Shown piece by piece: positions 23,697-29,999 of a stretch of 29,999 nt of DNA (positions are counted from its first letter, which is position 1; every line of letters starts with the position of its first letter). A program made the translations under genes and the position numbers. The stretch is from JAGGZI01 sp964399605 (lineage in GTDB: Archaea > Aenigmatarchaeota > Aenigmatarchaeia > PWEA01 > JAGHBM01), in assembly GCA_964399605.1 (NCBI GenBank), contig CAYNRH010000006.1, positions 1-29,999 of the forward strand. Reading direction: 5' to 3'. The notes under the pieces were generated by a model, which saw nothing but the letters and a program-made list of their open reading frames with translations, was not told the DNA's origin and made no database searches.

Positions 23697-25757
23697 ATGG
23701 CACCCCCCAAGGACTTAAAGAAAGCCAGGCTGGAAGAATTAAAAAGAATTCTAACGGAATCAAGACCTGACCTTAAGCTCCCCGAAGAAACGGAGATAAA
23801 ATCCGGCAGCAAGGATTACAGGACTTTCAAAGAAGAAGAACTGATGAAAAAGCCAACCATTTATGAAAAACTATGCAAATTTTCTGAATCGTTGAAAATA
23901 GAACCAGACAAGGACATGAAAAAAAATATGCAAAGAGCAATAGAATTTGCGCATCTGAATATAACCCCAACTGGCGCGTTCTCACTTGCTGTTTTAACTG
24001 GAATAACAATGGCAATTCTCGCTGTTTTATCTTTATTGCTAACAATGAACTTTACATTGACTATATCACTTTTTGTTTTATCCATTATATCTATTTACGG
24101 GTTAAGCAAATATCCAATGTACCTTGCAGATGAATTCAGAGTTAACGCATCCCAAGAAATTGTTCTCGCCATCATATATATGGTAATTTATATGAGAACA
24201 TCGCCGAATATGGAAGGGGCAATTAAATTTGCTGCGCAGAACCTAAGTGGCCCGCTTGGATATGATTTTAAAAAATTGTTGTGGGATATTGAAGTCAGAA
24301 AGTATGAGAACATCTATTATGCTTTGGAAGATTATATAGAAAAATGGGAAGGAAACCAGGAATTTATTGAAGCGATGCACTTAATCAGGACAAGCATGGA
24401 ACAGCCGGAAACAAGAAGGCACGCAATGCTGGATGAGGCCGTGAATAGAATACTTGAAGGAACAAAGGAAAAAATGAAACACTATTCCCAGTCATTGAGA
24501 ATGCCTGTGATGATAATATACGCAATAGGGATAATGCTTCCCATACTTCTCTTGGTTATGATGCCAATTGTTATGCTAATGCTCAGTGAAGCTGTGAATC
24601 CTATGTTGCTGACAGTTGTTTATGATATAGTTTTACCGGCGCTCATATTTGTCATAATAAAAAGAGTATTGGCATACAGGCCAACAAGCTATTACTCCCC
24701 CGATATATCAATGCATCCAAAGTACAGCCCTCTTGGAAAAATTAAAATAAATATAGGGGGTTCGGAAAAAACCATACCATTATGGCCGATAGGCCTCTTC
24801 ATATCTTTAGTATTAATTATACCAGGCATATTTCTTGTTGTTCAAACTTCATCAGAAATAAGTTTTTCCTCGCTCGCATATTCATTGCTGATAGTTTGGG
24901 GAATAGGGCTTGGAATATCATCTGTATTTATAATTGACAGTGGGGTGAAGACAAAAATCAGAAATCAGGTCAGAAAGCTCCAGGATGAATTTTCAGAAGC
25001 GCTATTCCAGTTTGGCAGCAGAATGGCACTTGGGAGTCCGATGGAAAAAGCTATGGAAGAGACTGTAAAGAAAACGTCTGACCTAACAATATCTGAACTT
25101 TTTAAAAAGGCCTTAAGAAACATGAAAAATGGCGGGCTTGCTCTAGAAGCTGCCCTGTTTGACAAAAAGTTTGGCGCAATCTGGGACTATCCCTCAAAGA
25201 TTATAGTAAATGTAATGAGAATAATATTTGAAGCAACGAAAAAGGGGTTCAAGAATGCTGCATTGAGTGCAATGTCAATATCACGCTACTTGAAGGAGAT
25301 GCACCAGGTAGATGAAGATTTGAAGAATATGCTTGGAGAGACAACATCAAGCATGAAATTTCTGGGTATGTTTCTGGCACCCTTGATATCAGGAGTTACC
25401 GTTACAATGGCAGCCATAATGATGATGATATTCAAGGAACTTGGAGCAAGCATGGCAAACCTTCAGACAGCCAACGTTCCTGGATTCAGCCAGATACTCA
25501 TAGGAGGATGGGGTGGCGTCGGGAGTATGATACCCCTTGGAATATTCCAGCTGATTGTAGGCATTTACACTATTGAAGTTTGTTATCTTTTATCTATACT
25601 TACAAACGGTATAGAAAACGGACCTGGCGATAAAATAGGTGAAAGAGATGTTACGGGATGGACTTTATTAATTGGGTTGATAGTATATACATTGAGCTTG
25701 TTTGTGACGTACAGCATGTTTGGACCTATGATAGAAACCTTGCTGGTAGGCGGTTGA
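23697..25757 (+). CDS. FlaJ/TadC-type membrane platform with two T2SSF domains
   Basis: The 686-residue polytopic protein is the inner-membrane platform on which the pilus is built, partner of the ATPase at 20904. A long cytosolic N-terminus (1-92) leads into hydrophobic pairs at about 95-150, 268-320 and 352-410, then a second cytosolic T2SSF domain (LQDEFSEALFQFGSRMALG to SISRYLKEMHQVDEDLKNML) and terminal helices (about 548-685). Both T2SSF halves show the PMEKAMEE-type helix. Length and architecture match archaeal FlaJ-like proteins of type IV pilus systems. The stop overlaps the start region of the first tiny pilin-like gene. Confidence 0.93.
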   Translation: MAPPKDLKKARLEELKRILTESRPDLKLPEETEIKSGSKDYRTFKEEELMKKPTIYEKLCKFSESLKIEPDKDMKKNMQRAIEFAHLNITPTGAFSLAVLTGITMAILAVLSLLLTMNFTLTISLFVLSIISIYGLSKYPMYLADEFRVNASQEIVLAIIYMVIYMRTSPNMEGAIKFAAQNLSGPLGYDFKKLLWDIEVRKYENIYYALEDYIEKWEGNQEFIEAMHLIRTSMEQPETRRHAMLDEAVNRILEGTKEKMKHYSQSLRMPVMIIYAIGIMLPILLLVMMPIVMLMLSEAVNPMLLTVVYDIVLPALIFVIIKRVLAYRPTSYYSPDISMHPKYSPLGKIKINIGGSEKTIPLWPIGLFISLVLIIPGIFLVVQTSSEISFSSLAYSLLIVWGIGLGISSVFIIDSGVKTKIRNQVRKLQDEFSEALFQFGSRMALGSPMEKAMEETVKKTSDLTISELFKKALRNMKNGGLALEAALFDKKFGAIWDYPSKIIVNVMRIIFEATKKGFKNAALSAMSISRYLKEMHQVDEDLKNMLGETTSSMKFLGMFLAPLISGVTVTMAAIMMMIFKELGASMANLQTANVPGFSQILIGGWGGVGSMIPLGIFQLIVGIYTIEVCYLLSILTNGIENGPGDKIGERDVTGWTLLIGLIVYTLSLFVTYSMFGPMIETLLVGG

Positions 25758-25758
25758 A

Positions 25759-25878
25759 TTGGCTAAAGGGTTAATTGGCTATGGCTTAAAGGAAGTTGTG
25801 ATAGCAATAGCAATTGGTTTGTTGATACTCATTGCCGTTGTTGGAATGTTCTATAACTTTCTTGGGAATTGGTTGTGA
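25759..25878 (+). CDS. 39-residue pilin-like membrane peptide (MAKG leader)
   Basis: It starts at TTG 25759, two bases after the platform gene stop. It reads MAKGLIGYGLKEVVIAIAIG followed by a hydrophobic stretch and ends NFLGNWL. A leader ending Lys-Gly before a hydrophobic helix fits a class III prepilin signal, and the helix contains the early acidic residue E12. Too short for most gene callers, but in a tight operon. Probably a minor pilin or a small assembly factor. Confidence 0.68.
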   Translation: MAKGLIGYGLKEVVIAIAIGLLILIAVVGMFYNFLGNWL

Positions 25879-25882
25879 TTAA

Positions 25883-26014
25883 ATGAATGAAACCAGCTTA
25901 AAAATCATCATAATTTTAATTGTTTTCTTGGTAGTGGCTGCAATTTCCTTGACACTCATAGCACCTTATGTAAGTAATGTGCTTGGAAAAACATACAGCC
26001 TCACCCTTCCGTAG
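25883..26014 (+). CDS. 43-residue single-helix membrane peptide
   Basis: ATG 25883 lies 4 bp after the previous stop. MNETSLKIIIILIVFLVVAA is followed by ISLTLIAPYVSNVLGKTYS and LTLP. It is one hydrophobic helix with a short polar tail, lacking the Lys-Gly leader. No family is recognised. Operon placement is the main support. Confidence 0.62.
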   Translation: MNETSLKIIIILIVFLVVAAISLTLIAPYVSNVLGKTYSLTLP

Positions 26015-26016
26015 GT

Positions 26017-26024
26017 TTTATATT
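26017..26024 (+). promoter_or_regulatory. TATA box inside the pilin operon
   Basis: TTTATATT is centred 26.5 bp before the ATG at 26047, suggesting an internal promoter that splits the cluster into two transcription units. Confidence 0.6.
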
Positions 26025-26046
26025 TTATAAAAAGAAAATTCTAAAC

Positions 26047-26241
26047 ATGGAAAAAACATTGGAAATAATACTCGCACTAATAATATTCTTAATTGCACTC
26101 ATGTTTGCTATTTCAGTTTATAATGGTGTTGAAGGCTATGGGTTATCACTTAAAAACATTGGATGCTGGATTTATTGCAACTTCAAAATTGCAGGTCCTT
26201 TGAGAACATGGCTGTTGCCGGGAGGCCCTTGCGGATGCTAA
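26047..26241 (+). CDS. 64-residue membrane peptide with Cys-rich tail
   Basis: MEKTLEIILALIIFLIALMF is a membrane helix, followed by a periplasm-type tail with cysteines in GCWIYC and a final GGPCGC. It has a leaderless promoter (26017-26024). The leader is Glu-Lys rather than Lys-Gly. The four Cys could form disulfides outside the cell. No family is recognised. The last codons overlap the next gene's ATG (26235). Confidence 0.68.
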   Translation: MEKTLEIILALIIFLIALMFAISVYNGVEGYGLSLKNIGCWIYCNFKIAGPLRTWLLPGGPCGC

Positions 26242-26402
26242 GAAAAAAAGGTGTATCACAAATTATATGGTTTTTAATAGCATTTATTATAATTCTTGTC
26301 CTGTTGGGCATAGCTTTTCTTATAATTGATAAAGGGAAAACTTTTGGTTTGGATAGTCTGGAAAAAGTATTTGACAATGTAATGGGAAGGGTGAATCAAT
26401 GA
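26235..26402 (+). CDS. Pilin-like 55-residue protein (RKKG leader)
   Basis: The chosen start is ATG 26235, overlapping the previous stop (ATGCTAA): MLRKKGVSQIIWFLIAFIII, then LVLLGIAFLI and an amphipathic KVFDNVMGRVNQ tail. RKKG before VSQ and a hydrophobic helix is the class III signal cleaved by the archaeal prepilin peptidase. A longer version from 26163 would lie inside the previous gene. It ends in an ATGA overlap with the next gene. Confidence 0.78.
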   Translation: MLRKKGVSQIIWFLIAFIIILVLLGIAFLIIDKGKTFGLDSLEKVFDNVMGRVNQ

Positions 26403-26640
26403 GGAAGGGTATGAGCGGCATTCTTGCCGCAGTGCTTGTAATCATAATATTCATAGCTGTAACTCTCCTCGTCCTTTTCCTTTATGGAAAAATAAATGAA
26501 AAAACTTTTGACATTATTGGCGAGATNNNNNNNNNNNNNNNNNNNNNNNNNNNNNNNNNNNNNNNNNNNNNNNNNNNNNNNNNNNNNNNNNNNNNNNNNN
26601 NNNNNNNNNNNNNNNNNNNNNNNNNNAAGGTGGTGGATAA
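26399..26640 (+). CDS. Pilin-like protein (RKG leader), interrupted by assembly gap
   Basis: MRKGMSGILAAVLVIIIFIA continues as a membrane helix, then KINEKTFDIIGE before the N run. RKG-MSG resembles archaeal pilins with MSxIxA-type cores. After the gap, one frame reads two to three glycines and stops at TAA 26638-26640, overlapping the next ATG (TAATG), so that frame is the likely end. The true gap would then be 2 modulo 3. Confidence 0.6.
26527..26626. other. Assembly gap (100 N placeholder)
   Basis: Exactly 100 N, inside the small pilin-like gene cluster. Confidence 0.99.
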
Positions 26641-26783
26641 TGGGATTTTTGACATGGGAAAATACGTCTGGGCTTTTATGGACAGTAATTGTCTTCTTAA
26701 TGGTTCTCTCAGTAATACTTTTGATAATCCTTGTTGGATTCAAGCCAAAAATAGAAGATATTGTAAATACTATAAAAATATAG
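26640..26783 (+). CDS. 47-residue membrane peptide
   Basis: ATG 26640 overlaps a TAA (TAATG) and follows AAGGTGGTG. MGFLTWENTSGLLWTVIVFL continues as a hydrophobic helix and ends KPKIEDIVNTIKI. It lacks a Lys-Gly leader. Another frame here gives a Cys-containing non-hydrophobic peptide, but the hydrophobic one fits the neighbours and the ribosome-binding site. Confidence 0.6.
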   Translation: MGFLTWENTSGLLWTVIVFLMVLSVILLIILVGFKPKIEDIVNTIKI

Positions 26784-26790
26784 TGGTTTT

Positions 26791-27522
26791 ATGAAAAAGG
26801 GAATCACCAGCTGGTTAACAATATTCTTGTCTGTAGCCATAGGATTGATTTTACTCGTGGTTATGTGGAATTCTGTCGGAGAAAGTAGGGTTCTCTCAGA
26901 GGGTGCGGGAACAACTGGAAGTGCAGTAGACCTTGGAAACGCCATAAGAAGTGTTTACCAGTGTGCAGAGGAAAGTGATGATCCAGAAGAAGACTGTAAA
27001 GAATTTGTGAACATATCAATGCCTCAACATCTCTCAACATATTGGAAATTTGCAGGAAAACCAATCAAATGGATGTCTGTGGAGAATGACCCGAAATGGA
27101 TAATATATTATGGTGATGATCATAAAAAGGGAAATATAGATGTAATAGACAAAGAAATAGATAAAAGTACCGATATAGTCCACATTCTTGATGACAAATG
27201 CCCCGACGGCATATGCTATGGAATGGTAGAAATGAGCAACAATGACAAAATACCATTGGAAAAGGAAATATTAGATAAACTGGAACCTTTCTGGCTTCTG
27301 AGTCCATGTGGAGCAGAGGTTAAGGTTTACTATGACAACGGCAAAATAAAAATATGCAAAATAAAAGACGTAAAAGGAAAATTAGAAGATGATAAATACA
27401 ATTTCTGCTGGAATCGAAACGCTGACGAGAGTATTATCCCAGGAAGTACTCTATTTGATACTACGTGGCCGGAAAAATCTGGAAATTGGGATTGCTCCTC
27501 TGACAATCATTTGAGTTGGTAA
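26791..27522 (+). CDS. Pilin-like surface protein (KKG leader), 243 residues
   Basis: MKKGITSWLTIFLSVAIGLI continues as a membrane helix, then a long external domain with nine or more cysteines (QCAEESDDPEEDC, DDKCPDGICYG, SPCGAEVKVYY, KICKIKD, NFCWNRN, NWDCSSD). MKKG-ITSW is a clear class III signal. The Cys-rich ectodomain suggests a disulfide-stabilised tip or minor pilin. No known domain was recognised. Confidence 0.8.
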   Translation: MKKGITSWLTIFLSVAIGLILLVVMWNSVGESRVLSEGAGTTGSAVDLGNAIRSVYQCAEESDDPEEDCKEFVNISMPQHLSTYWKFAGKPIKWMSVENDPKWIIYYGDDHKKGNIDVIDKEIDKSTDIVHILDDKCPDGICYGMVEMSNNDKIPLEKEILDKLEPFWLLSPCGAEVKVYYDNGKIKICKIKDVKGKLEDDKYNFCWNRNADESIIPGSTLFDTTWPEKSGNWDCSSDNHLSW

Positions 27523-27524
27523 AA

Positions 27525-27926
27525 ATGAAAGGAATGATGAACTTTATGATGATGCTTTTTATCACATTAATAATTGCATTCATGGGTTTCTTGGTCTACT
27601 CCAGAATGGTTGGTTGGGGAAACGAGGAAATAGGATTCATAAAGGCGACTCCAATAACACAGAGGATTGCAAGTGTAATAAACATTATTTCTTCAAGTCC
27701 GCAGAACCAAACCACGGAATTTGAGATAAATGCTCTCTCCTGCAACATAAGCTTTGATGCCGTGAGGAGATTAGTGGAAACCGATGCGATGATGAAAACA
27801 AAATACAGGATGTATCTTTTCAACAATACTGAAATTCATGCCCCTTCAGACATAGAATGCAACAAGGGAAAAACAATAATTCATATAAACAAGGAGGGTG
27901 ATGTTATATCCGTCTGGAAAGAATGA
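27525..27926 (+). CDS. Pilin-like protein (MKG leader), 133 residues
   Basis: ATG 27525 follows the previous stop by 2 bp. MKGMMNFMMMLFITLIIAFM is the signal and helix, followed by a soluble domain (ATPITQRIASVINIISSSPQ) with two cysteines (LSCNIS, IECNKG). An earlier TTG at 27516 lies inside the preceding gene. The end overlaps the next ATG (ATGA). Confidence 0.78.
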   Translation: MKGMMNFMMMLFITLIIAFMGFLVYSRMVGWGNEEIGFIKATPITQRIASVINIISSSPQNQTTEFEINALSCNISFDAVRRLVETDAMMKTKYRMYLFNNTEIHAPSDIECNKGKTIIHINKEGDVISVWKE

Positions 27927-28441
27927 GAATTTCAAACAAGGGATTTGGAATAAACACAATTACGTGCCTTTTTGCATTCATCTTGCTGGTTTTTGCCATA
28001 GTTTTTTCAATTGGATTTATAGCTGGAATTGCCAAACAGGAAGAAAGAGGTGCGGAGGATGTAACCCAGCATTTAATTCATATGGCAGTATTGAACAGAA
28101 TCCTGACATCAAAGGACTGCTTCAGCACAGGTGAAATGGGAATATTGAATAAAACTCTCTTGGATAATGGAGATATAGAATGTGCAAAAATGTATACAGT
28201 TGATTTTGACATGAACATAAAATCTTCTTCCAACAGCTGGAACTTCAAGTATAATCTTGGTGAGAAAGAGCCAATGAAATCTTTAATTTTGCCGACTGCA
28301 TGGCTGTTTGGGAAAAAGCCGGGAATAAGGACAACAATACCTGTATTGGTAAGGTCTTCCAGTGGAGACGAAACAGCAACTCTGACTTTAAGGACTTACT
28401 ACAACCCTCCAGCAGAGGGGGCAAAAGTTGTGTTTGGATAA
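27923..28441 (+). CDS. Pilin-like protein (NKG leader), 172 residues
   Basis: MRISNKGFGINTITCLFAFI continues as a helix, then a soluble domain with LTSKDCFSTGEMGILN and a beta-rich end (TATLTLRTYY). It starts in an ATGA overlap with the previous gene. Polar residues before the helix and the Lys-Gly junction fit a prepilin signal. Confidence 0.8.
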   Translation: MRISNKGFGINTITCLFAFILLVFAIVFSIGFIAGIAKQEERGAEDVTQHLIHMAVLNRILTSKDCFSTGEMGILNKTLLDNGDIECAKMYTVDFDMNIKSSSNSWNFKYNLGEKEPMKSLILPTAWLFGKKPGIRTTIPVLVRSSSGDETATLTLRTYYNPPAEGAKVVFG

Positions 28442-28455
28442 TAATAGGTGAATTT

Positions 28456-28887
28456 ATGAGAAAAGGATTTGTTACATGCTTTTTGGTTGCAATGATTTCA
28501 TTGGGAATCATATTTGCAGCAATGGTATTAACATTGCTCAACAGTTATCACATGCTTGAATTCAAAAGCCAGATAACCGAGGAAATATCAGACCCCGCTA
28601 TACCCGAACTTGTATTCAATAGTTTTTTGGAAATGAAAGTTGATGGCTACCACACCAGTGTGAGAAACTTAATAAGTGAATATCTGATTACAAAAGATGA
28701 TAATATAAAAACTGCCATTGGGAATAAATTCAGAGAAATGTTTGAAAAATATAAAGCCGTACTGATTATTGGCGACCAGACATTTAACCCAAATAACATT
28801 GATTTGGACAAAGAACACAATACCGCCTTTAGAAAGGTAGCGACCCCAAACGGGTATGAAAAAATTCAACTGAGGTTTTACAAATGA
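28456..28887 (+). CDS. Pilin-like protein (RKG leader), 143 residues
   Basis: ATG 28456 follows AGGTGAATTT. MRKGFVTCFLVAMISLGIIF is the signal and helix, and an external helical and beta domain follows (KSQITEEISDPAIPELVF, VLIIGDQTFNP). A longer frame from 28300 lies in the previous gene. It ends in an ATGA overlap with the next start. Confidence 0.8.
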   Translation: MRKGFVTCFLVAMISLGIIFAAMVLTLLNSYHMLEFKSQITEEISDPAIPELVFNSFLEMKVDGYHTSVRNLISEYLITKDDNIKTAIGNKFREMFEKYKAVLIIGDQTFNPNNIDLDKEHNTAFRKVATPNGYEKIQLRFYK

Positions 28888-29999
28888 AAGGAATAGCCGG
28901 GCTTGTAATCATGGCGATAATCGTAATAGGCGCAATTGCTGTAGGCGGAGTAATCTCATATGGAACAATAAAAATGGCGAAGAGTACGGGATATTCAATA
29001 ATGTTTGAAGAAAAAAAATTGATAGAATCACAGGCACACTACGATGGAGAGAAGCAATTTCTGAGAAATTCGTTGTGGCTTGCTGGCGAAAACTCAACAT
29101 ATGAAAACGGGCAGAATGGGGGATTGTATGAAACCTCCTGGGGGAAATGCGGAGGATACGTCTGCTGGAAAAAAAATAATTATCCCAGGAAGAATCTGGT
29201 TGCAAGCGAGCTTGAAGACAAAATAAATGATACCTACAGGGATTCGTTCGGTAACTTTGTCAACGACCTTGATGTAGAAGTGAACAGACGCATGATTGAT
29301 AATCCCTACCCATCCATAGAAATGCATCACACCAACTCAAAAATAACCCTTCAGTACGACGCAAATTTATACTTAAAAAATTCCTTCCTTAACCAAACCA
29401 TAGAAGAAAATGAAAAAATAGAAACTGATTTGCCGCTTAGATATTTTCTTTTGTATGACAAAGCCAAAACTCTCGTTACTGGGAGCGATATTGATGATTA
29501 TATTTTTGATGAGATAAACGGAACTGAGGAGCCAGACAAGACAAAAATTAAAAATGGTATTGAAAATGCTTTGGACAAACTTAAAGGAAAATATACAGGT
29601 GATATTAAACTTGATATATCCTTGCTTGGCGACATAACACTCACCAAAAAAACAGAGCCAAACTGGGAAGTCAACTATACATTAAAAGTCAATTTTTACG
29701 ACAATGATAATTCAAGAAGAATTCCAACTTCTGGAGGATTGAAAAAATTATCTTTAGTATTTGCCACACAGGGAAAAACAGAGTTTGAAGAGGAAATTGA
29801 AGAAGAAAAATTATGCGGAACTGGAAGCGGAGAACTGTGCGAAGGGTATGACCATGCCGAATGCAAGTATACAACCACTCCGTGCGACGGCTTTCCTTAC
29901 TGCACTGACAATACAAGATTTTACAACTGTGAAAACACAGGAACACAATCAGACTGCGACGCAGGTGGAACATGTATCTGCTATGATGAAGAAGAATGC
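28884..29999 (+). CDS. Large pilin-like protein (MKG leader) with Cys-rich distal region (truncated by window)
   Basis: The frame is open for 372 residues to the window end. MKGIAGLVIMAIIVIGAIAV is a class III signal and helix. A long ectodomain follows with two soluble sections (about 40-150, containing GKCGGYVCW, and about 150-300, beta-rich). From about residue 310 there is a dense Cys run (CGTGSGELC, AEC, PCDGFPYC, SDCDAGGTCIC) resembling in style the GDCDSNDDCKSGLIC module of the two secreted proteins. This is probably a tip or adhesin-like minor pilin. The C-terminus is outside the window. Confidence 0.82.
   Translation, partial: MKGIAGLVIMAIIVIGAIAVGGVISYGTIKMAKSTGYSIMFEEKKLIESQAHYDGEKQFLRNSLWLAGENSTYENGQNGGLYETSWGKCGGYVCWKKNNYPRKNLVASELEDKINDTYRDSFGNFVNDLDVEVNRRMIDNPYPSIEMHHTNSKITLQYDANLYLKNSFLNQTIEENEKIETDLPLRYFLLYDKAKTLVTGSDIDDYIFDEINGTEEPDKTKIKNGIENALDKLKGKYTGDIKLDISLLGDITLTKKTEPNWEVNYTLKVNFYDNDNSRRIPTSGGLKKLSLVFATQGKTEFEEEIEEEKLCGTGSGELCEGYDHAECKYTTTPCDGFPYCTDNTRFYNCENTGTQSDCDAGGTCICYDEEEC

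Noticed and set aside
26163..26234. Longer N-terminus for the RKKG pilin-like protein, from ATG 26163
   Set aside because: It would lie wholly inside the preceding gene in another frame and bury the class III signal; ATG 26235 overlaps the stop naturally.
28300..28455. Extended N-terminus for the pilin-like protein at 28456
   Set aside because: It overlaps the preceding gene and adds a charged segment before the leader; the AGGTGA site precedes 28456.

Overview
The window is AT-rich archaeal chromosome. The evidence is RNA polymerase subunit L, PCNA, the transcript-cleavage factor TFS, an ER-type (Ser-His) signal peptidase, DUF99, DUF116, an archaeal COG2403-type GTPase, FlaI/FlaJ-type secretion proteins, and TATA boxes (TTTAAATA, TTTATATA) about 26 bp upstream of many start codons, giving mostly leaderless genes. 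Genes are tightly packed and most intergenic gaps are under 100 bp. A compact DPANN-type lineage is likely (Aenigmarchaeota is one possibility), but this cannot be fixed from sequence alone. Three runs of exactly 100 N (4783-4882, 16018-16117, 26527-26626) are assembly gaps of unknown true length. Each interrupts a gene and breaks its apparent frame. No rRNA, tRNA, CRISPR array or insertion sequence was recognised.

Layout. 1-1132 (-): start of a secreted Cys- and Thr-rich protein with a beta/gamma-crystallin motif. 1165-7087: HAD phosphatase, a 41-residue zinc-type mini-protein, a GNAT, a 32-residue COX24/eL41-like basic peptide, RpoL, DUF99, signal peptidase I and TFS, then a divergently arranged winged-helix regulator facing three orphan genes. 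7125-10905: a PurM-like protein with an unusual A-A-B domain order, an amino-acid permease fused to a methyltransferase, and a CBS-domain protein. 10908-15355: COG2403 GTPase and PyrI on the minus strand, then an iscS-iscU-DUF1858-membrane-protein operon and an OB-fold protein on the plus strand. 15340-18887 (-): a very large secreted protein (more than 1150 residues) with several cysteine-rich modules, some identical in DNA sequence. 18979-20827: PCNA, a GNAT and DUF116. 20904-29999: a FlaI/TadA-type secretion ATPase, an orphan cytosolic protein, a FlaJ/TadC-type double-domain membrane platform, and a run of eleven small membrane proteins. Eight of these eleven begin with a short basic leader ending in Lys-Gly just before a hydrophobic helix, the layout of archaeal class III (prepilin) signals.

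The most interesting parts are the last 9 kb, which look like a complex multi-pilin surface appendage, and the two secreted proteins that share the same cysteine module. The last pilin-like gene itself runs into a cysteine-rich segment, which hints (inference only) that the appendage and the secreted proteins may belong to one cell-surface adhesion programme. The PurM A-A-B architecture, the permease-methyltransferase fusion and the tiny basic ribosomal-type peptide are further unusual items.
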